A stretch of DNA of 9,328 nucleotides, taken from JBOGWY01 sp050694015. Its GTDB lineage: Bacteria > Actinomycetota > CADDZG01 > WHSQ01. The notes beneath the pieces are model-generated. The model did no database searches, was not told where the DNA came from, and was given only the letters and a program-made list of their open reading frames with translations. The translations under genes and the position numbers were made by a program. Shown here in pieces: positions 1 to 6,220 of the stretch (position 1 is its first letter; each line of letters opens with the position of its first letter). Where the stretch lies: contig JBOGWY010000192.1 of the NCBI GenBank assembly GCA_050694015.1, forward strand, positions 1 through 9,328. Direction: 5' to 3'.

Positions 1-557
1 AGCTCGAGGAGATCGGCGGGCGTGAGCTCGACCTCGTCGCCGCGCAGCACCTGAGGCTCCGGAGGACCGCCGCGGCCCATCGCGACGATGACCGGCTTGT
101 GGCCTCCGGCGACGAGTGCGCGCGCAGAGAACCCGGCGACCGCCGTCTTACCTGTGCGCTTCCCCGTTCCGATCACCGCGATGGACGGGTGCTCGCACAG
201 ATGCGGCCGCGGCGGAGGCGTGAAGCGGAAGTCGGCGCCCTCGTAAGGAACGCCCCTGACCAGGGCCACCGCCGCGAGCTGATGACGACGCCGGTAATCG
301 AGCACCGGCTCGTCGGAGTAGTCGAGGACGGCCTCGGGCTCCAGTTCGAGGATCGCCTCGTCGAGCACGTCGCGCGCGCTCTCGCCGGTTCGCACTTCCA
401 CGTCGCCGTAGGCCTCGACACCTTCGGCCGGAAGCTTCTCGCGGCCCCCGACGAGAACCGCGGCGGCGACGTCGTGCCCCGCCGAGGTGACGTCGGCGAG
501 AGCCGCCTCTACTACCGGTGGATAGTGCTCGCCGTCGACGACGACCAGGTAACGGAT
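1..557 (-). CDS. Cyclic 2,3-diphosphoglycerate synthetase-like protein (C-terminus cut by window edge)
   Basis: About 185 residues are visible and the frame stays open to the left edge. The N-terminus reads R-Y-L-V-V-V-D-G-E-H-Y-P-P-V-V, which I recognise as the opening of the cyclic 2,3-diphosphoglycerate synthetase family. A P-loop-like motif G-T-G-K-R-T-G-K-T lies at about residues 130-138 (bases 170-144), followed by V-I-V-A-M-G-R-G-G-P-P-E. The known archaeal enzyme uses ATP to close the ring of 2,3-diphosphoglycerate, giving a thermoprotective cytosolic solute; the role of bacterial homologues is less clear. There is no ATG, GTG or TTG at the expected start. The proposed start is an ATC at 557-555, six bases after a GAGGGAG Shine-Dalgarno sequence (570-564), which places the conserved Y-L-V-V-V-D-G-E directly after the initiator. 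Alternatives are CTG at 548 or an in-frame GTG at 677, but the latter overlaps the divergent gene. The gene is divergent from the membrane protein to its right. The coding call is firm; the family name is from memory of the motif. Confidence 0.68.
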   Translation of the reverse strand, partial: MRYLVVVDGEHYPPVVEAALADVTSAGHDVAAAVLVGGREKLPAEGVEAYGDVEVRTGESARDVLDEAILELEPEAVLDYSDEPVLDYRRRHQLAAVALVRGVPYEGADFRFTPPPRPHLCEHPSIAVIGTGKRTGKTAVAGFSARALVAGGHKPVIVAMGRGGPPEPQVLRGDEVELTPADLLE

Positions 558-654
558 GGGGCGCTCCCTCTCGTCTCCCTCTCCGAGGGTTGAGAAGCAG
601 TGGAGGCGGGTAACTCTACGTGATGAACCGACTCCCCACTGAGAGGAGACGCTC
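558..654. promoter_or_regulatory. Divergent intergenic region with two ribosome binding sites
   Basis: These 97 bases separate two divergent genes and must hold promoters for both. Leftward there is GAGGGAG (570-564), six bases before the proposed ATC start. Rightward there is AGAGGAG (642-648), six bases before the GTG at 655. For the rightward gene a weak promoter-like pair is TTGAGA (590-595) and TAACTC (611-616), but the 15-base spacer is short. The ribosome binding sites are clear; the promoter is speculative. Confidence 0.45.
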
Positions 655-1368
655 GTGCTAAGGAACCGTAGTGACACCAGGACCGTGGGCCCTGGTGCGG
701 CCGCCATGGTCACCCGCGAATCAGTCGAAGCGCGCGGCGGCGTCTCGGGCGGGGCGGTCTTGACCGGTGTTGTCGTCGCGTTCGGCGCGATGGTGATCCT
801 CACCGCGCTGATCGGCGCGGCGCTCACCGCTCTCGGCGTCAGCGAGACCGCGATCACTCAGGGTGAAGCGATCGAAGCAGGTATCGGTGCCGGCATGGCA
901 CTCGTGCTCGCGCAGTTCCTGTCCTATCTCTGGGGTGGCTACACCGCGGGTCGCATGGGCCGCGGAGCCGGCTTCGGCAACGGGATGCTCGTCCCGGTGG
1001 TCGCGATCCTCGTGGCCGTCCTCGTCGGCGCGGTCGCGGCGGCCGTCGGCGCCACCGCGAACCTCAACCTTCCCTTCACGACGAACCGTCTTCCGCTGGA
1101 AAACGAGTACCTCGTGAACTGGGGCATCGGTATCGGGATCGCGTCGTTGGTCGCGATGTTCCTCGGCGGCATCCTCGGCGGCATCATGGGTGCGCGCTGG
1201 CACACGAAGCTCGAACAGCGTGTCTACGAGGAAGAGCACGTCGCCACCGGTGGCGTTCCGGTAACCGGGACCGCGGCTCCGGCGACGACCGGGACCAAGC
1301 GTGAGATCGACCTTCGCAGCGACATCGCGGAGGAGGAGCGGCACCCGACGACGACCGTTCGCCGGTAG
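655..1368 (+). CDS. YrzE/TIGR04086-like four-helix membrane protein
   Basis: This is a 237-residue integral membrane protein of unknown function. A polar N-terminus of about 30 residues is followed by hydrophobic stretches at roughly residues 33-61, 73-97, 110-134 and 153-180. They are rich in Gly and Ala, with glycine-zipper-like patches such as G-G-I-L-G-G-I-M-G-A at the end of the last helix. The motif S-Y-L-W-G-G-Y-T-A-G-R-M-G-R after helix 2 resembles the YrzE/TIGR04086 family. The tail of about 55 residues is charged and Thr-rich and probably cytoplasmic. The GTG start is chosen because AGAGGAG lies six bases upstream; an internal ATG at 706 is possible but lacks such a site. A strong hairpin follows 23 bases after the stop, so the gene is probably monocistronic. 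Membrane location is clear from the sequence; the family assignment is moderate and no function is inferred. Confidence 0.82.
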   Translation: MLRNRSDTRTVGPGAAAMVTRESVEARGGVSGGAVLTGVVVAFGAMVILTALIGAALTALGVSETAITQGEAIEAGIGAGMALVLAQFLSYLWGGYTAGRMGRGAGFGNGMLVPVVAILVAVLVGAVAAAVGATANLNLPFTTNRLPLENEYLVNWGIGIGIASLVAMFLGGILGGIMGARWHTKLEQRVYEEEHVATGGVPVTGTAAPATTGTKREIDLRSDIAEEERHPTTTVRR

Positions 1369-1391
1369 CAAAAGCGACAACAGGTAATAAA

Positions 1392-1413
1392 GGGGGCCGG
1401 TGGGCCGGCCCCC
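1392..1413. terminator. Perfect 9-bp GC hairpin, probable bidirectional terminator
   Basis: GGGGGCCGG (1392-1400) pairs perfectly with CCGGCCCCC (1405-1413) around a TGGG loop. It lies 23 bases after the membrane-protein stop, the right place for its terminator. On the plus strand the following GCTTCGCG has no T-run. On the minus strand the hairpin is followed by TTTATTACC, a better intrinsic-terminator tail. It could therefore end rightward transcripts of the membrane protein and also leftward transcripts arriving from the thr operon. Confidence 0.7.
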
Positions 1414-1471
1414 GCTTCGCGTGTGGCGGTTATCGCAGGAGGGGGCCGGGACGCGGCGAATCTGACGGTGC

Positions 1472-1885
1472 ATGAGGAAGCTTCTCGTCGTCGCGCTCGC
1501 GCTCGGGCTGCTGGTGAGCCCCGCGACGGCCGCGCCGGTCGACGACGAGGACTACGTGTTCGCCGGCGGCGGCACCCCGTTGACGAACGGGATCTTCTTC
1601 CCCGGGACCGCTCTCACCGGGGTTCCAGAGGCACCTCCGGTCGAGGTCACGCGGGGCACGGATTTCACGTTCGTGAACCTCGACGAGGCCGCGGTCGGCA
1701 ACGGACACAAGATCATCTCGTTCAAGCGGTTGCGTAGTGGGCGCGCGGCGTTCCAGTCGGATCTGCTCATGCGGCCCGGCGATACCGACCTCGTTATCAC
1801 GTCGCACCTGAAACCCGGCGTCTACAAGTACTACTGCGCCGTGCACGCGGGCATGTACGGCAACATCGAGATCGTCAACCAGTAA
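1472..1885 (+). CDS. Secreted cupredoxin (plastocyanin-like blue copper protein)
   Basis: This is a 137-residue exported protein. Residues 1-20 form a signal peptide: M-R-K, then a Leu/Val/Ala core and an A-T-A site, with cleavage probable after residue 20 or 21. No lipobox cysteine is seen. The mature part has the cupredoxin pattern, with type 1 copper ligands visible as His79 (G-N-G-H-K) and then Cys122, His125 and Met128 in Y-Y-C-A-V-H-A-G-M-Y-G. P-G-V-Y-K-Y-Y-C is the usual strand before the ligand loop. It probably carries electrons or binds copper outside the cytoplasmic membrane; the partner is unknown. The ATG is fixed because an in-frame TGA sits at 1463-1465, nine bases upstream. 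No Shine-Dalgarno sequence is correctly spaced, as the AGGAGGGGG run lies 26 or more bases away, so initiation may be leaderless or SD-independent. Its 3' end overlaps the end of thrB, on the other strand, by 11 bases. Confidence 0.88.
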   Translation: MRKLLVVALALGLLVSPATAAPVDDEDYVFAGGGTPLTNGIFFPGTALTGVPEAPPVEVTRGTDFTFVNLDEAAVGNGHKIISFKRLRSGRAAFQSDLLMRPGDTDLVITSHLKPGVYKYYCAVHAGMYGNIEIVNQ

Positions 1886-2789
1886 CTCCTGCGCCTTCCG
1901 TTTCCCATTCGCTGACGAACACACGCCATCCCGACTGGCGCGCGCGACAGATGCGCCGCACCTGCTCGGCGCGGGTCGCGGCCTCGGGACGCGGTGCGAT
2001 AACCAACAGCGAGGGTCCCGAACCGGCGAGCGCCACCGCGAGCCCGGACTCGCGTAGCTCCCCGTGTACCGCAGCGGTCTCCGGCATGAGACCGAGGCGC
2101 GTCGGCTCGTGCAGCTTGTCGTGCATCGCGTCGGCGAGAACCTCGGAGCCGGACCCCGTCGTCACCGCAGCGACCAGCAGGGCCGCGCGCGATGCCGTGA
2201 ATTGCGCGTCGGCGAAAGTGACGTCGGCAGGCAGAACCTCGCGCGCCTGGCGCGTCGACAGCTGCTGTCGCGGCACCACGATGATCGGGACGAGACGCTC
2301 GCTCGGGTCGATACGGAAGTAGCGCAGATCTTCCTGTTGCTCGCCCCTGTACGCGACCACGAGGCCGCCGAGCAACGCCGGTAGCACGTTGTCGGGATGG
2401 CCCTCGACCGAGGTGGCGAGGTGCACCATCTCGATCTGGGGAACCGTCCGCCCGGTGATCGCGCGGGCCGCGAACAGTCCGCCGACGACGGCCGCTGCCG
2501 ATGAGCCGAGGCCGGATGCCAGTGGGATGGGGTTCTTCACGCGCACCGCATAACCCGGAGGGCGGCGACCGACGTGATCGAAGAACGTGTTCATCGAGCG
2601 CAGCACGAGGTTCGTCTCGTCCTGCGGGAGCTGTTCGGCTCCCTCGCCTTCGATCATCAGATCGATCGAATCGCGCCGCGGCTCGATCTCGATCTCCAGA
2701 TGCATCCGGACCGCGACCCCAAGCGCATCGAAACCCGGGCCGAGGTTCGCAACCGTCGCGGGAACACGAACCCGTACTGCTGCAGGCAT
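1875..2789 (-). CDS. thrB: Homoserine kinase
   Basis: ThrB is a cytosolic GHMP-family kinase that phosphorylates L-homoserine with ATP to O-phospho-L-homoserine, the substrate of ThrC. At 304 residues it has normal length. The N-terminal motif P-A-T-V-A-N-L-G-P-G-F-D-A-L-G spans residues 10-24. The GHMP phosphate-binding loop P-L-A-S-G-L-G-S-S-A-A-A spans residues 89-100. The glycine-rich C-terminal motif A-L-A-G-S-G-P-S-L-L is near residue 260. The ATG at 2789 is preceded by AAAGGTC at suitable spacing and starts just before the first motif. It is the last gene of the hom-thrC-(DUF3105)-thrB run and lies 74 bases after the preceding stop, unlike the overlapping upstream genes, so it may have some independent expression. 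Its end overlaps the convergent cupredoxin gene by 11 bases. Confidence 0.95.
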   Translation of the reverse strand: MPAAVRVRVPATVANLGPGFDALGVAVRMHLEIEIEPRRDSIDLMIEGEGAEQLPQDETNLVLRSMNTFFDHVGRRPPGYAVRVKNPIPLASGLGSSAAAVVGGLFAARAITGRTVPQIEMVHLATSVEGHPDNVLPALLGGLVVAYRGEQQEDLRYFRIDPSERLVPIIVVPRQQLSTRQAREVLPADVTFADAQFTASRAALLVAAVTTGSGSEVLADAMHDKLHEPTRLGLMPETAAVHGELRESGLAVALAGSGPSLLVIAPRPEAATRAEQVRRICRARQSGWRVFVSEWETEGAGVTG

Positions 2790-2863
2790 CAGCGGACCTT
2801 TCGATCAGGGATTGGGGAAAGGATTACACGCCTCGACCCGACAACCAAGGACCTCCCGCGCTG
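2790..2863 (-). promoter_or_regulatory. Spacer before thrB with possible internal promoter
   Basis: This 74-base gap is the only sizeable one in the thr operon. On the minus strand it has TGTAAT (2828-2823), a 5/6 match to the TATAAT -10 box, with no convincing -35 box at 16-18 bases. A start about seven bases on would leave a leader of roughly 26 bases containing the AAAGGTC ribosome binding site. A second promoter for thrB is plausible but unproven. No stable hairpin is obvious. Confidence 0.3.
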
Positions 2864-3835
2864 TCAGCCCTCGAAGGGTGGAGTGATGGGCTCCGGACCC
2901 TCACCTTGGAACTGCCGTCGGAAATCGTCGAACACGCCCTGCGACGGTAGCGCGCACGCCCGTGAGTGACGCCACGCGGTGAGTACGAACGTGGCGTCCT
3001 CCGGAACGTTGTCGTACGGCGTCGCGACGGTGGCAACCGGTTCCTGCGCGGTGAGGAACTCGAGCTGATCGACGATGCGTTCGTCGGCATCGGGCGAGTA
3101 CCAGATCACGATCTGTCCATGCTCGAGGTTGTGTACGAGCGTCGGTGATTCGACCGGTGTCGTGTAGAAGCCGGGTTCCGCCGGAACCGCGAAATGCGGA
3201 CCCGAGGTGGGCGGATCTGAGTTGTACACCACCGATGAGGCTTCGGACGGATCGATGTGAGCGGCCCCCATGTCCGGATACGTCTCCACCGGCGTACACC
3301 CCGCCGCGGACTCGTCGACCGCGTCGAGCAACCCCTCGTTAATTCCCTGCTCGAACTCGTCGACGATCTCGCCGCCGACACCTTCCGTGACCCCACTGTT
3401 CACCGCAGCGAAGATCCCGACCACTATCAACGCAGTGATGAGCAGCGTCAGGACGACGCCGATCCATCCCAGGACGATGCCGGCGATCGCCATGCCGCGC
3501 CCGTCCTGCGCGCCCTGCGACCGGTCGATCTGTCCCTTGCCCAGGTAGCCGAAGACCAGCGCCAGGATCGACCCGAGGATGGGGAAGAACGTGAGCCCGG
3601 CGATACCAGAGATGAGCGAGGTGATCGCCAAGCCGTTCGTCGGCCGGCCCTGCGGCGGGTAGTAGCCCGGCTGGTATCCCTCCTGGACCGGCTGCCGTGG
3701 TGGTTGATACGGCTGCGACGGCCCCTGGTAGGGCTCGGGCGTGGGCGGCGTGAACGGACCGGTCCCGTAGTCGGGCTGCTCGGGCGGCGGTGTCGGCCCA
3801 CTCGGTGGTGGCGGCGGAGGTGGTTGATCGCTCAT
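2864..3835 (-). CDS. DUF4190-DUF3105 membrane protein encoded within the thr operon
   Basis: This is a 323-residue membrane-anchored protein of unknown function. Residues 1-65 are Pro/Gln/Tyr-rich and include seven consecutive prolines right after M-S-D-Q. Residues 67-145 form a DUF4190-like unit with hydrophobic segments at about 68-97 and 115-145, split by G-Y-L-G-K-G-Q-I-D. Residues 180-315 form a DUF3105 domain: Cys180, S-G-P-H-F (His213), H-N-L-E-H-G (His235, His239), W-R-H (His290) and Cys294. The domain probably lies outside the membrane; Cys180/Cys294 could form a disulfide and the histidines could bind a metal (inference). The ATG at 3835 is chosen because it overlaps the thrC stop as ATGA and gives a typical M-S-D-Q-P start. 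Longer in-frame starts run into thrC and encode low-quality Arg-rich sequence. It is probably translated by coupling to thrC. Domain calls are good; a link to threonine synthesis is unknown. Confidence 0.86.
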   Translation of the reverse strand: MSDQPPPPPPPSGPTPPPEQPDYGTGPFTPPTPEPYQGPSQPYQPPRQPVQEGYQPGYYPPQGRPTNGLAITSLISGIAGLTFFPILGSILALVFGYLGKGQIDRSQGAQDGRGMAIAGIVLGWIGVVLTLLITALIVVGIFAAVNSGVTEGVGGEIVDEFEQGINEGLLDAVDESAAGCTPVETYPDMGAAHIDPSEASSVVYNSDPPTSGPHFAVPAEPGFYTTPVESPTLVHNLEHGQIVIWYSPDADERIVDQLEFLTAQEPVATVATPYDNVPEDATFVLTAWRHSRACALPSQGVFDDFRRQFQGEGPEPITPPFEG

Positions 3836-4902
3836 GTCAGCTCCAGTTCGGACAGGATCACGTCGATCTCGGCGGCGACGAGCTTGGGGCGCGGCGCAGT
3901 GTTGATGGCCCAGTCCGGATCCTTCAGTCCGTGACCGGTGAGCACGCACGCGATGATCGAGCCGGCGCGGATCGCACCTTCGGCCTTCATCTGGCGGAGC
4001 CCGGCGAGACTTGCGGCCGATGCGAGCTCGACGAAGATCCCCTCCTCTGCGAGCGAGCGGTACGCCTCGATGATCTCTTTATCGCGTACCGACGCGATCC
4101 GTCCACCGGATGCCTCTGCGGCGTCGGTCGCGCCGTTCCACGATGCCGGGTTGCCGATGCGGATCGCGGTCGCGACCGTCCGCGGGTCGGCGACGGGCTC
4201 GCCACGCACGATCGGGTTCGCGCCCTCGGCCTGGAACCCGTGCATGGTCGGAAGGCTCGTAGCCCACCCGGCTTCGACGGCTTCGTTGTAGCCCTTCCAG
4301 TACGCGGTGATGTTGCCGGCGTTGCCGACGGGCATCACGTGAACGTCGGGCGCGCGGCCGAGCGCCTCGACGATCTCGAACGCGGCGGTCTTCTGTCCCT
4401 CGATGCGATACGGATTGACGGAGTTCACTAGCGTGATGGGGCGCTCGCTCGCCATCTGCTTCGTGAGCTCCAGAGCATGGTCGAAGTTGCCCTCGATCTC
4501 GAGCACGCGTGCGCCGTGGACCAGCGCCTGCGCCAGCTTCCCGAGCGCGACGTTCCCCTGCGGGATCAGCACCGCGCAGATCATCCCTGCCCGCCCCGCG
4601 TACGCGGCCGCGGATGCGCTCGTGTTCCCGGTCGACGCGCACACCACCGCGCGCGAGCCCGCTTCGAGCGCTTTCGAGATCGCGACCGTCATGCCTCGGT
4701 CCTTGAACGATCCGGTCGGGTTGAGACCCTCGTACTTCAGCCACACTTCGGCGCCGACCTCCGTGCTGATCCGCTCCGAGAAGATCAACGGCGTGTCGCC
4801 CTCGTCCAGGGTCACGATCGGAGTCGCCTCTGTCACGGGAAGCTGATCGAAATAGCGCCGGATGATGCCGCGGCGACCGGCGATCGTGAGGGGGCCCTGC
4901 AC
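3832..4902 (-). CDS. thrC: Threonine synthase
   Basis: ThrC is a cytosolic PLP enzyme that converts O-phospho-L-homoserine and water to L-threonine and phosphate, the last step of the pathway. The protein is 356 residues, the usual short bacterial form. The PLP lysine is Lys67 in N-P-T-G-S-F-K-D-R-G. A-S-T-G-N-T-S-A-S-A-A-A follows, and the phosphate-binding loop is P-V-G-N-A-G-N-I-T. The C-terminal C-V-L-T-G-H-G-L-K-D is typical. The GTG at 4902 is chosen because it overlaps the hom stop by one base (TAGTG), has GAAGGGG about ten bases upstream, and gives a typical N-terminus. The open frame continues upstream inside hom, but that part is Arg-rich shadow sequence. Its stop overlaps the start of the DUF3105 gene as ATGA. 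Confidence 0.95.
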   Translation of the reverse strand: MQGPLTIAGRRGIIRRYFDQLPVTEATPIVTLDEGDTPLIFSERISTEVGAEVWLKYEGLNPTGSFKDRGMTVAISKALEAGSRAVVCASTGNTSASAAAYAGRAGMICAVLIPQGNVALGKLAQALVHGARVLEIEGNFDHALELTKQMASERPITLVNSVNPYRIEGQKTAAFEIVEALGRAPDVHVMPVGNAGNITAYWKGYNEAVEAGWATSLPTMHGFQAEGANPIVRGEPVADPRTVATAIRIGNPASWNGATDAAEASGGRIASVRDKEIIEAYRSLAEEGIFVELASAASLAGLRQMKAEGAIRAGSIIACVLTGHGLKDPDWAINTAPRPKLVAAEIDVILSELELT

Positions 4903-6197
4903 TACTCGTGCGCCCCTTCGACGCGCATGACCGATTCGATCTTGTCGACCGCATCGAGGTCGTGCAGCTCTTTGAACGTCGTCTGGTGCTGTCCTTCGGT
5001 CGCGGTGTGCGTTATCAGCATGAGCGTCGCCTCGTCGCCGAACCCCTCCTGGCGCACGCTCGCGATGGAGATGCCGTGGCCCGCGAACACGCCCGAGACG
5101 GCGGCAAGGACACCGGGTTGGTCGAGCACGGAGAGGACGACGTAGTAGCGGACCTTCACCTCGTCCTGCGGCCGGATGCGCGCGTTGTCGTGATAGCAGG
5201 TGCATCCCGGTGAACGTCCGCCGGTAACGACGTTGCGCGCGATCTCGACGAGGTCTCCGACCACCGCCGATGCCGTCGGACCGCCGCCGGCACCGCGGCC
5301 GAAGAACATCAGTTGGCCGGCGTGTTCGGCCTCGACGAACACCGCGTTGAACACGTCCCGGACGGCGGCGAGCGGATGGGTTCTCGGGATCATCGCGGTA
5401 TGGACGCGGGCCGAGACGTAACCGTCGTCCATCTCGGCGACGGCGAGGAGCTTGACCTCATAACCCAACTCGTGCGCCGCAGCGATGTCGGCTGCGGTGA
5501 CCCGCGAGATGCCCTCGCGATGAACGTCGCTCGCGACCACGCGCGCGTTGAATGCCAACGAGGCGAGGATCGCGACCTTCTGCGCCGCGTCGTACCCCTC
5601 GATATCCGCGCTCGGGTCGAGCTCGGTGTATCCGAGCCGCTCCGCCTCCGCCAGCGCTTCGGTGAAGGACTCCCCCGTCTCCGACATGCGCGTGAGGATG
5701 AAGTTGGTGGTGCCGTTGACGATGCCGATCACGCGCTGCACGCGGTCGCCGGCGAGGGACTCCTTCATCGGGCGGATGATCGGGATGCCCCCGGCCACGG
5801 CTCCCTCGAAGAGGATGTCGACACCGTGCGTAGCGGCGGCATCGAGAACCTCCTGACCGTAGGTCGAGATCAGTTCCTTGTTGGCGGTCACGACGTGCTT
5901 GCCGGCTTTGAACGCGGCAAGGATCAGGTCCTTGGCGGGATCGACGCCGCCGATCACCTCGACGACTACATCGACGGAGGGATCGGAGACGACCTGCCAC
6001 GGATCGGTGGTGAGGATCTCGGGCGGGAGCTCGACGTCGCGAGCTCGAGACAGGGTCCTCACCGCGACGCGGCGCAACTCCAGCTCGGCCCCCGAACGCA
6101 CGCGCAGCTCGTCCGACGCGTCGAGTAGAACCTTCGCCGCAGCGGAACCGACCACGCCGCACCCAAGGAAACCGACGCCCAGCTTCTTCGTAGCCAT
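4902..6197 (-). CDS. hom: Homoserine dehydrogenase with C-terminal ACT domain
   Basis: Hom reduces L-aspartate 4-semialdehyde to L-homoserine with NAD(P)H, the branch point toward threonine and methionine. The protein is 431 residues, a standard monofunctional form with no fused aspartokinase. The Rossmann motif G-F-L-G-C-G-V-V-G is at residues 9-17. H-V-V-T-A-N-K-E-L-I and the substrate region F-E-G-A-V-A-G-G-I-P-I-I follow, then V-N-G-T-T-N-F-I-L. The last 75 or so residues form an ACT domain (L-D-Q-P-G-V-L-A-A-V-S-G-V-F), the usual site for threonine feedback inhibition. The ATG at 6197 is used; a GTG lies directly upstream at 6200. No Shine-Dalgarno sequence precedes either, while TACCAT (6209-6204) lies at -10 distance, so the mRNA may be leaderless. 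It is the first gene of the operon. Confidence 0.95.
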   Translation of the reverse strand: MATKKLGVGFLGCGVVGSAAAKVLLDASDELRVRSGAELELRRVAVRTLSRARDVELPPEILTTDPWQVVSDPSVDVVVEVIGGVDPAKDLILAAFKAGKHVVTANKELISTYGQEVLDAAATHGVDILFEGAVAGGIPIIRPMKESLAGDRVQRVIGIVNGTTNFILTRMSETGESFTEALAEAERLGYTELDPSADIEGYDAAQKVAILASLAFNARVVASDVHREGISRVTAADIAAAHELGYEVKLLAVAEMDDGYVSARVHTAMIPRTHPLAAVRDVFNAVFVEAEHAGQLMFFGRGAGGGPTASAVVGDLVEIARNVVTGGRSPGCTCYHDNARIRPQDEVKVRYYVVLSVLDQPGVLAAVSGVFAGHGISIASVRQEGFGDEATLMLITHTATEGQHQTTFKELHDLDAVDKIESVMRVEGAHE

Positions 6198-6220
6198 CAC
6201 CCGATGGTAAGACGACGCCT
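6198..6220. promoter_or_regulatory. 23-bp divergent promoter region between hom and the glycosylase gene
   Basis: Both flanking starts are fixed by conserved N-termini, so only 23 bases remain. Neither gene has a Shine-Dalgarno sequence here. On the minus strand TACCAT (6209-6204) fits the TANNNT -10 pattern and ends six bases before the hom ATG, as in leaderless actinobacterial genes. On the plus strand TAAGAC (6208-6213) ends seven bases before the glycosylase ATG and overlaps it. Any -35 elements would lie inside the opposite gene; none is a clear match. Confidence 0.5.

Noticed and set aside
99..593. A 164-codon plus-strand open frame at the left edge
   Set aside because: It is opposite the minus-strand frame carrying the D-G-E-H-Y-P-P and P-loop motifs. 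It shows no family motif of its own.
721..1473. A 250-codon minus-strand open frame opposite the membrane protein
   Set aside because: It is Arg/Asp/His-rich shadow sequence; the plus frame has a ribosome binding site and clear transmembrane segments.
3836..3949. Upstream extension of the DUF3105 frame into thrC
   Set aside because: It is Arg-rich shadow sequence; the ATGA-overlap start gives a typical M-S-D-Q-P N-terminus.
4903..5205. Upstream extension of the thrC frame into hom
   Set aside because: It encodes about 100 Arg-rich residues with no homology to threonine synthase, and the GTG at 4902 gives the normal length.
5313..6128. A 271-codon plus-strand open frame inside hom
   Set aside because: It is a shadow of hom, which has intact Rossmann, catalytic and ACT motifs.
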